NCBI GenBank assembly: GCA_963743705.1
Contig: CAVUQS010000022.1
Location: 1-64,000 of the forward strand
DNA from: PALSA-243 sp963743705
GTDB taxonomy: Bacteria > Acidobacteriota > Terriglobia > Bryobacterales > Bryobacteraceae
Direction: 5' to 3'
DNA length: 64,000 bases
Both the position numbers and the translations under genes were made by a program. Positions 1 to 7,925 of this stretch are shown one piece after another (position 1 is the first letter of the stretch; each line of letters starts with the position of its first letter). The notes below the pieces were generated by a model, which worked only from the letters and a program-made list of their open reading frames with translations, was not told the DNA's origin and ran no database searches.

Positions 1-48
1 GGCAGAAAGTAGGGACTTGAACACAAATGTTTTGAATCTGGATAGTTT

Positions 49-75
49 TGGCGCCATCGTGTGTCTATGGCGCCA
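49..75. promoter_or_regulatory. Tandem TGGCGCCA palindromes upstream of the oxidase operon
   Basis: Two perfect copies of the 8-bp palindrome TGGCGCCA lie at 49-56 and 68-75, 19 bp apart start to start, so on nearly the same helical face. A weak sigma70-like promoter (TTGAAC at 17-22, GATAGT at 41-46, 18-bp spacer) sits just upstream. The arrangement suggests an operator pair controlling the oxidase operon. The protein that would bind is unknown. The first 140 bases hold no other feature I can support. Confidence 0.3.
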
Positions 76-140
76 ACCCCGACGAAGTGGGATAGCGCAT
101 GCGCCTTGAGTACGTCTAGGTGGAAGCCGTGAGGCCCGAG

Positions 141-1181
141 ATGGCGGAAATAGTCGAACGTGCGCTAAGGGCCTTCGTTCCCTTCGGTCTCGCAACAGTC
201 GCCGCGTTTGCGGCGGCTTCGAAGTCACCGCTGAGTCCAACCAATATCTTCGCGCCGGTGTCCACACCGTCCCAGTGGATCTTTGAGCTATCCCGTTTTG
301 TCTTGCTAGTGACCGGGATGATATTCCTCGTCGTTTTCAGCCTGCTTGCCTACGCGGTTGTGAAATTCAGGAAGCGGAGGGCCGGCGACACGCGGGAGCC
401 TGCCCAGGTTTACGGCAGCACTCAACTGGAACTCGCGTGGACGGTCATTCCGGTCCTCATCGTCGTAGTCCTGTTCCTTGCGACAGCGCGCGTAATCGCC
501 AGCATCCAAAACGCGACCCGCCCGAGCACGGCCATCGACGTAACTGTCATTGGGCACCAATACTGGTGGGAATACCGATACCCGTCGCTAGGAGTGGTCA
601 CCGCGAATGAGTTGCACATTCCAGTCAGCGACCCGGCGCACCCGACCCCAACCTTCCTGACGCTGCTTTCCGCGGACACGGATCACAGCTTCTGGGTTCC
701 CCGCCTCGCTGGCAAAACGGACCTCATACCGAATCACCCCAACCGTATGTGGGTGGACCCGCACGAGACCGGGCTGTACCTGGGGCAATGCGCGCAGTAC
801 TGCGGAACCCAGCATGCGAAGATGCTTCTGCGCGTCTATGTGCAGACGCGCGATGAGTTCGACCTCTGGATTCGCCAGCAGAGCCAACCGGCTCAGCTCA
901 ATGGCGCCGTTCCCGAGGGGCGGCGAATTTTCGAACAGACGGCGTGCATCAATTGCCACGCCGTGGCGGGAACCGCGGCGAATGGAACCTTCGGTCCGGA
1001 CCTGACCCACATGATGAGCCGCGACACGATTGCATCCGGCGCGGCGCCGAACACGCCGGACAATCTGCGGCGCTGGATTCGAGATCCCAGCGTCTTCAAA
1101 CCGGGATGCAAAATGCCGGCCATGGGGTTGAGCGACCCGGAAATAAATGCCGTGTCCCAATATCTGGAGACTCTTCGCTGA
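141..1181 (+). CDS. coxB: Cytochrome c oxidase subunit II with C-terminal cytochrome c (caa3 type)
   Basis: Electron-entry subunit of a caa3 terminal oxidase. It takes electrons through a fused haem c and the CuA centre and passes them to subunit I at the outer face of the membrane. After two N-terminal membrane helices comes the cupredoxin domain with the full CuA set: an early His, then the C-x3-C-x3-H-x2-M motif (CAQYCGTQHAKM). A class I cytochrome c follows, with haem site CINCH and a likely axial Met in KMPAM. The ATG at 141 is preferred because GAGG lies six bases upstream; an in-frame GTG at 120 is the alternative. The stop overlaps the coxA start by one base (TGATG), so translation is probably coupled. 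Confidence 0.95.
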   Translation: MAEIVERALRAFVPFGLATVAAFAAASKSPLSPTNIFAPVSTPSQWIFELSRFVLLVTGMIFLVVFSLLAYAVVKFRKRRAGDTREPAQVYGSTQLELAWTVIPVLIVVVLFLATARVIASIQNATRPSTAIDVTVIGHQYWWEYRYPSLGVVTANELHIPVSDPAHPTPTFLTLLSADTDHSFWVPRLAGKTDLIPNHPNRMWVDPHETGLYLGQCAQYCGTQHAKMLLRVYVQTRDEFDLWIRQQSQPAQLNGAVPEGRRIFEQTACINCHAVAGTAANGTFGPDLTHMMSRDTIASGAAPNTPDNLRRWIRDPSVFKPGCKMPAMGLSDPEINAVSQYLETLR

Positions 1182-2866
1182 TGGCGACTATTGAATCGAC
1201 CGCGCCGCCGCTTACTGACGCGTCACAGCCGCCCCTGGTGGAGCGGCTTCATCAATGGGTGACGACTGTCGATCACAAACGGCTGGGCATAATGTACATC
1301 CTTTATGCGCTGCTGTTTCTCATCATCGGGGGAGTGGAAGCCTTGATTATGCGGATCCAGCTCATGCGCCCCCACAACGATTTCGTTTCTCCTGAGGTGT
1401 TCAACCGAATGTTCACGATGCATGGAACGACCATGATTTTTTTCGTGGCCATGCCCGTTCTGTTTGGATTCGCGAACTATCTGATCCCGCTAATGATTGG
1501 CGCGCGCGATATGGCGTTTCCGCGTCTGAACGCTTTCAGCTTCTGGATGACTGCGTTCGGCGGACTGCTCCTCTATTTCAGCTTTGTAGGCGGGGACGGA
1601 CTCTATGGGGCCGGCAACGCTCCGGACGTAGGATGGTTTGCCTACGCTCCATTGACTTCTCAGACCTTTTCGCGCGGCCATAGCACGGATTTCTGGACCC
1701 TTTCCTTACTGGTTTCCGGCATCGGCAGCATCGGAGTTGCAATTAACATCATTGCCACTGTCCTGTGCATGAGGTGCCGGGGAATGACCCTCGGGAAGAT
1801 GCCACTGCTGCCGTGGATGAATCTGGTGATGGCCGGCCTGGTGGTTCTGGCGGTAAGTCCGCTCACGGCCGCGCAAATAATGTTGCTGGTCGACCGCTAC
1901 CTGGGTGGGCACTTCTTCGACACGCAAGCCGGGGGCTCAGCTGTGATGTGGATGCACTTCTTCTGGATCTTCGGCCATCCGGAAGTATATGTGCTCATCC
2001 TCCCCGCCTTTGCGTTCGCCTCCGAAATCATTCCGGTGTTTTCCCGCAAAGCGATTTTCGGCTACCCGATCATGGTGGCGGCAACGATCGCGATCGGATT
2101 TATCAGTATGAGCGTCTGGGCCCATCACATGTTCACAGTCGGCATGACGGCGGCCGAAAATACTTTTTTTGTGCTGACTACGATGGCCATTGCCGTTCCC
2201 ACCGGAATCAAGATCTTCAACTGGCTCGCCACCATATGGGGAGGACAGATTCACTTCAAGGCGCCGATGCTCTTCTGCATCGCCTTTCTCTTTCAGTTCT
2301 TGATCGCAGGCCTGACGGGGATCATGTTAGGCAGCGCGCCATTTGATTGGCACCTTGGAAATTCATACTTCGTTATCGCGCACTTTCACTACGTCATCGT
2401 AGGCGGGATCCTGTTCACTCTGTTTGGGGCCTTCTACTATTGGTTCCCCAAGATGTCCGGAAGAATGTACAACGAAATGCTTGGCAAATTGCACTTCGTG
2501 CTCTTCTTCATCGGTTTCCATCTCACGTTCGACTTCATGCATATTCCGGGAATTCTCGGAATGCCCCGGCGAATCTATACCTACGAGCCGGGCCGCGGTT
2601 GGGACATATGGAACTTGATTGTGACCATAGGCGTGTTCTTTCAAGCGGCGGGGGTGTTGGTGTTCGTTGGTAACCTGCTGTGGTCGTATCTTCGGGGTCC
2701 GGTCGCGGGGAGCGATCCATGGGACGCATGGACGCTCGAATGGTCCACAGTCTCGCCGCCGCCGGAGTACAACTTCGCATCCTTGCCGAAGGTCAAAAGC
2801 CGCCGTCCTCTGTGGGACCTCAAGCATCCGGAAGACCCCGACTGGCAGTATGAGCGAGGCATATGA
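1181..2866 (+). CDS. coxA: Cytochrome c oxidase subunit I
   Basis: Catalytic haem-copper subunit that reduces O2 to water and pumps protons. The protein is 561 residues, about normal, with some 12 membrane helices. Visible signatures are the haem a ligand in FTMHGTT, the CuB His and cross-linked Tyr in GHPEVYVLILP, the CuB His pair in WAHHMF, and the haem ligands in AHFHYV. GHPEVY is the A1-type proton-pathway motif, so this is a mitochondrial-like A1 oxidase. The reading frame stays open far upstream inside coxB, but the ATG overlapping the coxB stop starts the conserved N-terminus. Its own stop overlaps coxC by four bases. Confidence 0.97.
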   Translation: MATIESTAPPLTDASQPPLVERLHQWVTTVDHKRLGIMYILYALLFLIIGGVEALIMRIQLMRPHNDFVSPEVFNRMFTMHGTTMIFFVAMPVLFGFANYLIPLMIGARDMAFPRLNAFSFWMTAFGGLLLYFSFVGGDGLYGAGNAPDVGWFAYAPLTSQTFSRGHSTDFWTLSLLVSGIGSIGVAINIIATVLCMRCRGMTLGKMPLLPWMNLVMAGLVVLAVSPLTAAQIMLLVDRYLGGHFFDTQAGGSAVMWMHFFWIFGHPEVYVLILPAFAFASEIIPVFSRKAIFGYPIMVAATIAIGFISMSVWAHHMFTVGMTAAENTFFVLTTMAIAVPTGIKIFNWLATIWGGQIHFKAPMLFCIAFLFQFLIAGLTGIMLGSAPFDWHLGNSYFVIAHFHYVIVGGILFTLFGAFYYWFPKMSGRMYNEMLGKLHFVLFFIGFHLTFDFMHIPGILGMPRRIYTYEPGRGWDIWNLIVTIGVFFQAAGVLVFVGNLLWSYLRGPVAGSDPWDAWTLEWSTVSPPPEYNFASLPKVKSRRPLWDLKHPEDPDWQYERGI

Positions 2867-3459
2867 GCGCGCCGCCCGCAACCATCCGCGATGACGATAT
2901 CCGGTGGAGCCTTCCAGCGAAGGGGCACGTCGGGATGTACGGCCTCATTGCCGCCGAGTCCGCGATTTTCACGATCTTTGTTGTCGCCTATATTTTCTAC
3001 ATCGGCAAGAGTCTTACCGGACCTCAGCCGCGGGATGTCCTCCGCGTTCCAATCTTCTTTACGATCTGTCTGCTTTCCAGCAGCCTGACGATTCACTTTG
3101 CCGTAAAGTTGCTGGACAGTGGAAAAGTGCGTTCATTCGCGCGATGGTGGCTTCTGACAATCGTTCTCGGCGCGGCCTTCCTCGCAGGTACGCTTCGCGA
3201 ATGGCTCCATCTGATCTACGACGAAGGTCTGACGATTCAAACCAACCTCTTCGGAACAACCTATTACTCACTAGTCGGGTTACATGCGTTCCACGTGACG
3301 GCAGGCCTTGTCGCGCTCACGACGGTATCGCTTCTTGCCTTCCTTGGGTATGTAGAACGGCAGCACGCGGAACGGATAAAAGTTCTGTCGATGTACTGGC
3401 ATTTCGTGGATGCGGTGTGGGTGGTGGTCTTCACCGTCGTTTACATCATCGGGCGCTAA
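2863..3459 (+). CDS. coxC: Cytochrome c oxidase subunit III
   Basis: Structural membrane subunit of the haem-copper oxidase. The 198-residue protein has about five helices, the short bacterial form that lacks the first two helices of the mitochondrial protein. Family residues are visible in the AAESAIF stretch of helix 1, the GLHAFHVTAG segment, and the C-terminal YWHFVDAVWVVVF helix. It starts in an ATGA overlap with coxA, consistent with coupled translation of the oxidase core. Confidence 0.93.
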   Translation: MSAPPATIRDDDIRWSLPAKGHVGMYGLIAAESAIFTIFVVAYIFYIGKSLTGPQPRDVLRVPIFFTICLLSSSLTIHFAVKLLDSGKVRSFARWWLLTIVLGAAFLAGTLREWLHLIYDEGLTIQTNLFGTTYYSLVGLHAFHVTAGLVALTTVSLLAFLGYVERQHAERIKVLSMYWHFVDAVWVVVFTVVYIIGR

Positions 3460-3471
3460 GAAAGGGAAGCT

Positions 3472-4290
3472 ATGGCTGTCGAACTCTTGAACCAGAGCGG
3501 CGCGGGTTCCCCGGAGACGATCGAGTTGCCGTCGCCAACGGCGTGGCCGATTGTGCTTGCGTTCGGACTCGCGCTGCTTCTGGGGGGATTAGTCACAAGC
3601 GGCGCGGTGAGCGTCCTGGGAGCGTTCGCTGCCATCGCCGGCGCGGTTGGCTGGTTTCGCGACGTGCTGCCGCGTGAAGCTCACGAATCCGTGCCGGTGA
3701 CGGGGGAGCCGCCCGCCGTCACCACATTGCGGCATGAAGTAGCCCGGCCAGAGGCCGCGCACGAGTTGCGGCGGGCCTGGCTACCGGTGGAGATCTATCC
3801 AGTTTCTGCCGGAATTAAGGGCGGTCTGGCTGGAAGCGTTGCCATGGCAGCCATCGCGATGCTTTACGGCATCTTCAGTCACACCAGCATTTGGTATCCG
3901 ATCAATCTCCTGGCTGCCGGGTTTTTTCCTAAGGCCACGACTGCGACTACGGCCCAAATCGCCGCATTTCATCTGGAGGCCTTGCTTATTGCCGTGCCGA
4001 TTCACCTGATCACGTCGCTGCTCGTCGGGCTTCTTTACGGCGCCACACTGCCAATGCTTCCGCGGCACCCCATTCTGCTCGGAGGCTTCATCGGGCCAAT
4101 CTTGTGGTCGGGTATGATTCACAGCATTCTCGGAATCGTCAATCCGGTGCTCAACCAGCGGATTGACTGGCTCTGGTTTGTGCTCACGCAGGTGGCGTTT
4201 GGGATCGTCGCGGGCATCGTCGTTTCGCGGCAACTGCGCGTACGCACGTGGCAACTTGGCCAGCGGGCGGGCAGGGACGAAACGCGATGA
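3472..4290 (+). CDS. Membrane protein of the bc-caa3 operon, function unknown
   Basis: A 272-residue integral membrane protein that I cannot place in a named family. The N-terminus has two adjacent hydrophobic segments (about residues 25-62) followed by a charged soluble stretch of about 50 residues. The C-terminal two thirds hold four or five more helices (about 115-255) with the repeated pattern GGLAGSVAMA and GFIGPILWSGMIHS. It starts 12 bases after coxC behind a purine-rich site (AAAGGGAAG) and overlaps the next cytochrome by four bases. Its position suggests an accessory or assembly subunit of the oxidase or bc complex. This role is inferred from position alone. Confidence 0.7.
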   Translation: MAVELLNQSGAGSPETIELPSPTAWPIVLAFGLALLLGGLVTSGAVSVLGAFAAIAGAVGWFRDVLPREAHESVPVTGEPPAVTTLRHEVARPEAAHELRRAWLPVEIYPVSAGIKGGLAGSVAMAAIAMLYGIFSHTSIWYPINLLAAGFFPKATTATTAQIAAFHLEALLIAVPIHLITSLLVGLLYGATLPMLPRHPILLGGFIGPILWSGMIHSILGIVNPVLNQRIDWLWFVLTQVAFGIVAGIVVSRQLRVRTWQLGQRAGRDETR

Positions 4291-5024
4291 TCCGGCAGGC
4301 GGCTCTCGTCGCGGCAGGATTACTGGCAAGCACGGCGTGCGGCACTCGCGACGTTGCGCGGGGGCGGCCCCCAGCTAATTCGCAAGTGATCCCGCCGGCC
4401 AAGATTATGGATTTCAATGTTCTTTACGGCAGAAATTGCGCAGGCTGCCATGGCGTGGATGGAAGGGGGGGCGCGGCAATCGCACTGGGCGACCCGGTCT
4501 ATCTCGCGATCGCCGGCGATGACGCCATTCGCCGCGTGACCGCCGACGGGGTTCACGGCACGGCTATGCCGGCATTTGCTCAGCATTCCGGCGGAATGCT
4601 GAGCGACAGCCAGATCGACGTCATCGTCGCCGGAATGCGGTCCCGCTGGGCCAAGCCGGATGCGCTGGGCAATGCGGAACCCCCGCCCTATGCGTCGCAG
4701 GATCCAGGCGATCCGAAGCGCGGCGTGGCGGTATTCGCGAAGTACTGCGCATCGTGTCACGGAGCGGACGGGCGAGGAAGCAAGAAGGCCAGTTCCGTTG
4801 TGGATGGATCGTACCTCGCACTTGTGAGCGATCAGGGCCTTCGTACGGTTATACTTTGCGGGCGGCCGGAACTGGGCGCCCCCGACTGGCGCAGCGACCT
4901 ACCCGGAAAGCCGATGTCGCCGCAAGATGTCTCCGATGTCGTGGCTTGGCTTACCTCTCAGCGGCGGCAGTTCCCGGGCCAGCCATATTCCACCGCACGA
5001 CAATCGACAGGAGGACTTCCATGA
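4287..5024 (+). CDS. Dihaem cytochrome c, probable lipoprotein, of the bc complex operon
   Basis: Periplasmic electron carrier with two class I cytochrome domains, haem sites CAGCH and CASCH, each followed by the usual GxDGRG turn. A hydrophobic leader ends in STAC, so it may be a lipid-anchored protein, although the lipobox is not canonical. The ATG at 4287 overlaps the previous stop (ATGA); a start further upstream at 4248 would bury the leader behind charged residues and is less likely. Lying between the oxidase genes and the Rieske and cytochrome b genes, it probably replaces cytochrome c1 or shuttles electrons between the two complexes. Its stop overlaps the Rieske start. Confidence 0.88.
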   Translation: MIRQAALVAAGLLASTACGTRDVARGRPPANSQVIPPAKIMDFNVLYGRNCAGCHGVDGRGGAAIALGDPVYLAIAGDDAIRRVTADGVHGTAMPAFAQHSGGMLSDSQIDVIVAGMRSRWAKPDALGNAEPPPYASQDPGDPKRGVAVFAKYCASCHGADGRGSKKASSVVDGSYLALVSDQGLRTVILCGRPELGAPDWRSDLPGKPMSPQDVSDVVAWLTSQRRQFPGQPYSTARQSTGGLP

Positions 5025-5575
5025 TGTCACCCAGTGGGCTTTCGAGACGCGGGATGCTGGCGACGCTCGGAGCCCTTTTCACCGGGATCGTCGGTTTGCT
5101 CCTGGCAGTGCCGATCGTCGGCTACATTCTTTCTCCCGTGATTCGTGGACGGAGGCCGGGATACGAATCCTGGCTCTCCCTAGGCCCGCTCGGTCAGTTC
5201 CCCGTGGGCGAGACGCGCCTGGCGGCCTATCGAAACCCGGTGACGGATCCAACGGACGGGCAAACCGCGAATATCCCCTGCTGGGTACGCAATGTGGACG
5301 GCCAGAAGTTCCAGGTCTTTGCAATCAACTGCGCGCATCTCGGCTGTCCGGTTCGTTGGTTCCCGCAGTCTGGCCTGTTCATGTGCCCGTGCCATGGCGG
5401 CGCTTACTACGCGGACGGTTCCTATGCCGCGGGACCTCCGCCGCGTGGACTCTTCACGTATTCCTACAAGCTGCAGCAGGGGAACCTATTCATCAAGGCG
5501 GGTGAGATGCCCACTACCGGATCCCCCATAGCGAGACTTACCAATATCACTCTGGGGACGCCGCCGTGCGCTTGA
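5021..5575 (+). CDS. Rieske iron-sulfur protein of the bc complex
   Basis: The 2Fe-2S subunit that takes the first electron from quinol in the cytochrome bc complex. The N-terminus has a twin-arginine motif (SRRGML) followed by one membrane anchor, as expected for a Tat-inserted Rieske protein. The cluster ligands are in CAHLGC and CPCHGG, with the paired disulfide Cys residues present. Length (184 residues) is normal. The ATG at 5021 has a good ribosome site (GGAGG at about 5010-5014); a second ATG follows at once. It overlaps the preceding stop by four bases and the next gene by ten. Confidence 0.94.
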   Translation: MMSPSGLSRRGMLATLGALFTGIVGLLLAVPIVGYILSPVIRGRRPGYESWLSLGPLGQFPVGETRLAAYRNPVTDPTDGQTANIPCWVRNVDGQKFQVFAINCAHLGCPVRWFPQSGLFMCPCHGGAYYADGSYAAGPPPRGLFTYSYKLQQGNLFIKAGEMPTTGSPIARLTNITLGTPPCA

Positions 5576-7029
5576 TCAAAAAGCTGGGCAACTGGTTCGA
5601 CCAGCGCGTTCAACTCGCGAAGCCGATCCGGGAGATGATGCAGCATCCGGTGCCGCGCGAAACCGCAAGCTGGGCCTATGTTTTCGGCAGCGCTGCTCTC
5701 ACGGCGTTCCTGCTGCAGCTTGTTACCGGCATTCTCCTTGCCCTCCTCTATGTGCCCTCCGCGGCCGAAGCGTGGAATAGCCTGCAAATTCTCAATCACC
5801 AGGTCACTCTCGGCTGGTTCATTCGGGCCCTGCACGGCTGGGGATCGAATTTCATGGTCGCGATCGTCCTGATCCACATGGCGCAGGTTTTCCTTTTCGG
5901 AGCTTACAAATTCCCCAGAGAGCTGACCTGGGTCGTGGGCGTTTGCCTGCTACTCGTCACTCTCGGAATGGCCTTCACCGGCCAGGTGCTTCGATTCGAT
6001 CAGGACGCATATTGGGGATTGGGTATCGGGGCGTCTATTGCAAGCCGCATACCCATCCTGGGGCCGTGGGTCGTCAATCTCTTGTTAGGAGGGCCGATCA
6101 TCGCGGGGGCTACGCTCTCGCGATTTTTCGCCTTGCACGTGTTCGTGATCCCGGGATTGCTGATTGCATTCGTTGGCCTGCATCTGCTTCTGGTCCTGAA
6201 GCTCGGAATCAACGAATGGCCGATGCCCGGGCGAGTTGTCCGCCGCGCGACCTATGTGAGGGAATATCACGAGCTGACGCGCCGAGATGGCATTCCTTTC
6301 GTGCCCGGCGCTGTAGCGAAGGATCTGTTCTTCTCTGGCTTTATCCTTCTCTCTATCGCGGCATGCGCCTTGTATTTCGGCCCATTCGGACCGAGCGGGC
6401 AGCCGGATCCCACAATTATTCAGACCGTGCCACGGCCGGATTACTTTTTCCTGTGGCTCTATGCGGTGCTGTCCCTGCTCCCCCCATCGCTCGAGACTCC
6501 GGCACTCCTGATCGGGCCCGTGATCGCGCTAGGCGTGCTTCTGGGGCTTCCGTTCTTCTCCGGGGAAGGCGAAAAAAGCTGGAAGCGCCGTCCTATTGCG
6601 GTTCTTACGATTCTGCTAGCGGCGGTTGCACTGGGGACTTTCACGCATCTGGCTGGCGATGCGCCGTGGAGTCCCGTGATGGATGCGTGGAGCGGAGATC
6701 CGATTCCCGCCCAATACCTAAAAGGGCGCACGGCGCTGGAACGCCAGGGCGCGCTCGTGTTTCAAGTGAAGCAGTGCCACAACTGCCACGCTTTGGCGGG
6801 CGTGGGGGGGCAGCGCGGTCCGGAATTGGATCGAATCGCCCTCGCACTTACCGAGGATCAACTCATCCGCCAGGTGATCCAGGGCGGTGGCAATATGCCC
6901 GCTTATGGGAAGAACCTGAATCCTGCAGAGACCACGGCGCTCGTGGCGTTCCTGCGGACGCTGCACCCGGCCGGACAGGCCCCGGCGCGTGAGGCTTATC
7001 GCGCGGCTGGATCCGAAGCACGCCCATAG
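5566..7029 (+). CDS. Cytochrome b6-type subunit fused to a C-terminal cytochrome c
   Basis: Quinol-oxidising membrane subunit of the bc complex. The haem b ligands are His90/His104 and His191/His206. The 15-residue spacing of the second pair is the cytochrome b6 type rather than the mitochondrial 14. The quinol-site PEWY motif appears as PDYF (about residue 291). Residues 1-370 combine the b and subunit-IV regions. A monohaem cytochrome c domain follows (CHNCH at 404-408, candidate Met ligand in NMPAYG). The GTG start overlaps the Rieske gene by ten bases. The fusion means that the complex carries its own c-type haem in the b subunit as well as the separate dihaem protein. Confidence 0.93.
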   Translation: MRLIKKLGNWFDQRVQLAKPIREMMQHPVPRETASWAYVFGSAALTAFLLQLVTGILLALLYVPSAAEAWNSLQILNHQVTLGWFIRALHGWGSNFMVAIVLIHMAQVFLFGAYKFPRELTWVVGVCLLLVTLGMAFTGQVLRFDQDAYWGLGIGASIASRIPILGPWVVNLLLGGPIIAGATLSRFFALHVFVIPGLLIAFVGLHLLLVLKLGINEWPMPGRVVRRATYVREYHELTRRDGIPFVPGAVAKDLFFSGFILLSIAACALYFGPFGPSGQPDPTIIQTVPRPDYFFLWLYAVLSLLPPSLETPALLIGPVIALGVLLGLPFFSGEGEKSWKRRPIAVLTILLAAVALGTFTHLAGDAPWSPVMDAWSGDPIPAQYLKGRTALERQGALVFQVKQCHNCHALAGVGGQRGPELDRIALALTEDQLIRQVIQGGGNMPAYGKNLNPAETTALVAFLRTLHPAGQAPAREAYRAAGSEARP

Positions 7030-7034
7030 CGCCA

Positions 7035-7877
7035 ATGCCAACTGAAGTCCATAGCGCTTTGGATTCGCAGTCTCTCCCAATTTTCATTACCCTCGCTCTG
7101 ATCGCAGTGGCAATCGTCTATTTGCGCGGCTGGCTGCACCTACGAAAGTCGCTGCCAAATTTGTTATCGGTGTGGCGCCTGATCGCATTTGTCACTGGCG
7201 TCGTTTCATTGTGGGTCGCCGTAGCGTCTCCTTTGCGTGCTCTGGACCATCAACTCCTGACGGCCCACATGGCGCAGCATCTTCTGCTGATGACCGTAGC
7301 GGCACCCTTGATTCTGCTGGGAGCGCCGGTCATCGGGCTGTTGCACGGTCTCCCACAGCGCGTGATACTGCGCGTTTCGGGGCCCCTTTTGCGAAGCCCG
7401 GCGGCGCACGGCTTCGGACGCGTCGTCACTCACCCCGTGTTCTGCTGGCTGGCTTCCACGGCTGTCGTGATCGGATGGCATGTCCCCGCCCTCTTCGAAC
7501 TCGGGATGATGTCGGCAGGATGGCACGAAGCCGAACAGGCGTGCTTTCTGGCAGCCGGCCTTCTATTCTGGTGGCCTGTTGTCCAGCCTTGGCCGAGTCT
7601 CGAAAGGTGGCCTCGCTGGCGCATTCCGTTGTACCTGTTCCTGGCTACGTTGCCCTGCGACGCGCTATCGGCGTTTCTTGCTTTTTGTAACCGCGTTGTC
7701 TACTCGCACTACCAGGTCGCGGGTGGGGTCTTCGATCTTTCACCTCTGGGCGACCAGGAGTGCGCCGGCGCATTGATGTGGGTTTGCGTGACGTTTGCCT
7801 ACGCGGTCCCTGCGGCCGGGATCACCATACAATTGCTTTCGCCGCAGCGGCGCGCTTCGCAAGTGGAGGCCGTCTGA
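7035..7877 (+). CDS. ctaG: CtaG-family cytochrome c oxidase assembly membrane protein
   Basis: A 280-residue protein with about seven membrane helices, matching the caa3_CtaG family that is needed to assemble the Cu centre of caa3 oxidases in Bacillus. Family features include the HMAQHLLLMTVAAPLILLGAP region, a conserved WHVPALFE segment and the later HEAEQACFLAAGLLFWWPV helix, with several membrane His residues that could handle copper. It is the last gene of the operon, starting six bases after cytochrome b, which fits an assembly role. Confidence 0.88.
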   Translation: MPTEVHSALDSQSLPIFITLALIAVAIVYLRGWLHLRKSLPNLLSVWRLIAFVTGVVSLWVAVASPLRALDHQLLTAHMAQHLLLMTVAAPLILLGAPVIGLLHGLPQRVILRVSGPLLRSPAAHGFGRVVTHPVFCWLASTAVVIGWHVPALFELGMMSAGWHEAEQACFLAAGLLFWWPVVQPWPSLERWPRWRIPLYLFLATLPCDALSAFLAFCNRVVYSHYQVAGGVFDLSPLGDQECAGALMWVCVTFAYAVPAAGITIQLLSPQRRASQVEAV

Positions 7878-7925
7878 ATAGGGATCCAACGGCTTTGCTG
7901 GTAGTCGTCCCTCTAAGGAATTTAC

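Noticed and set aside
944..1180. N-terminal extension of coxA into coxB
   Set aside because: The added residues are low in hydrophobic content, overlap the cytochrome domain of coxB, and the ATG at 1181 starts the conserved sequence.
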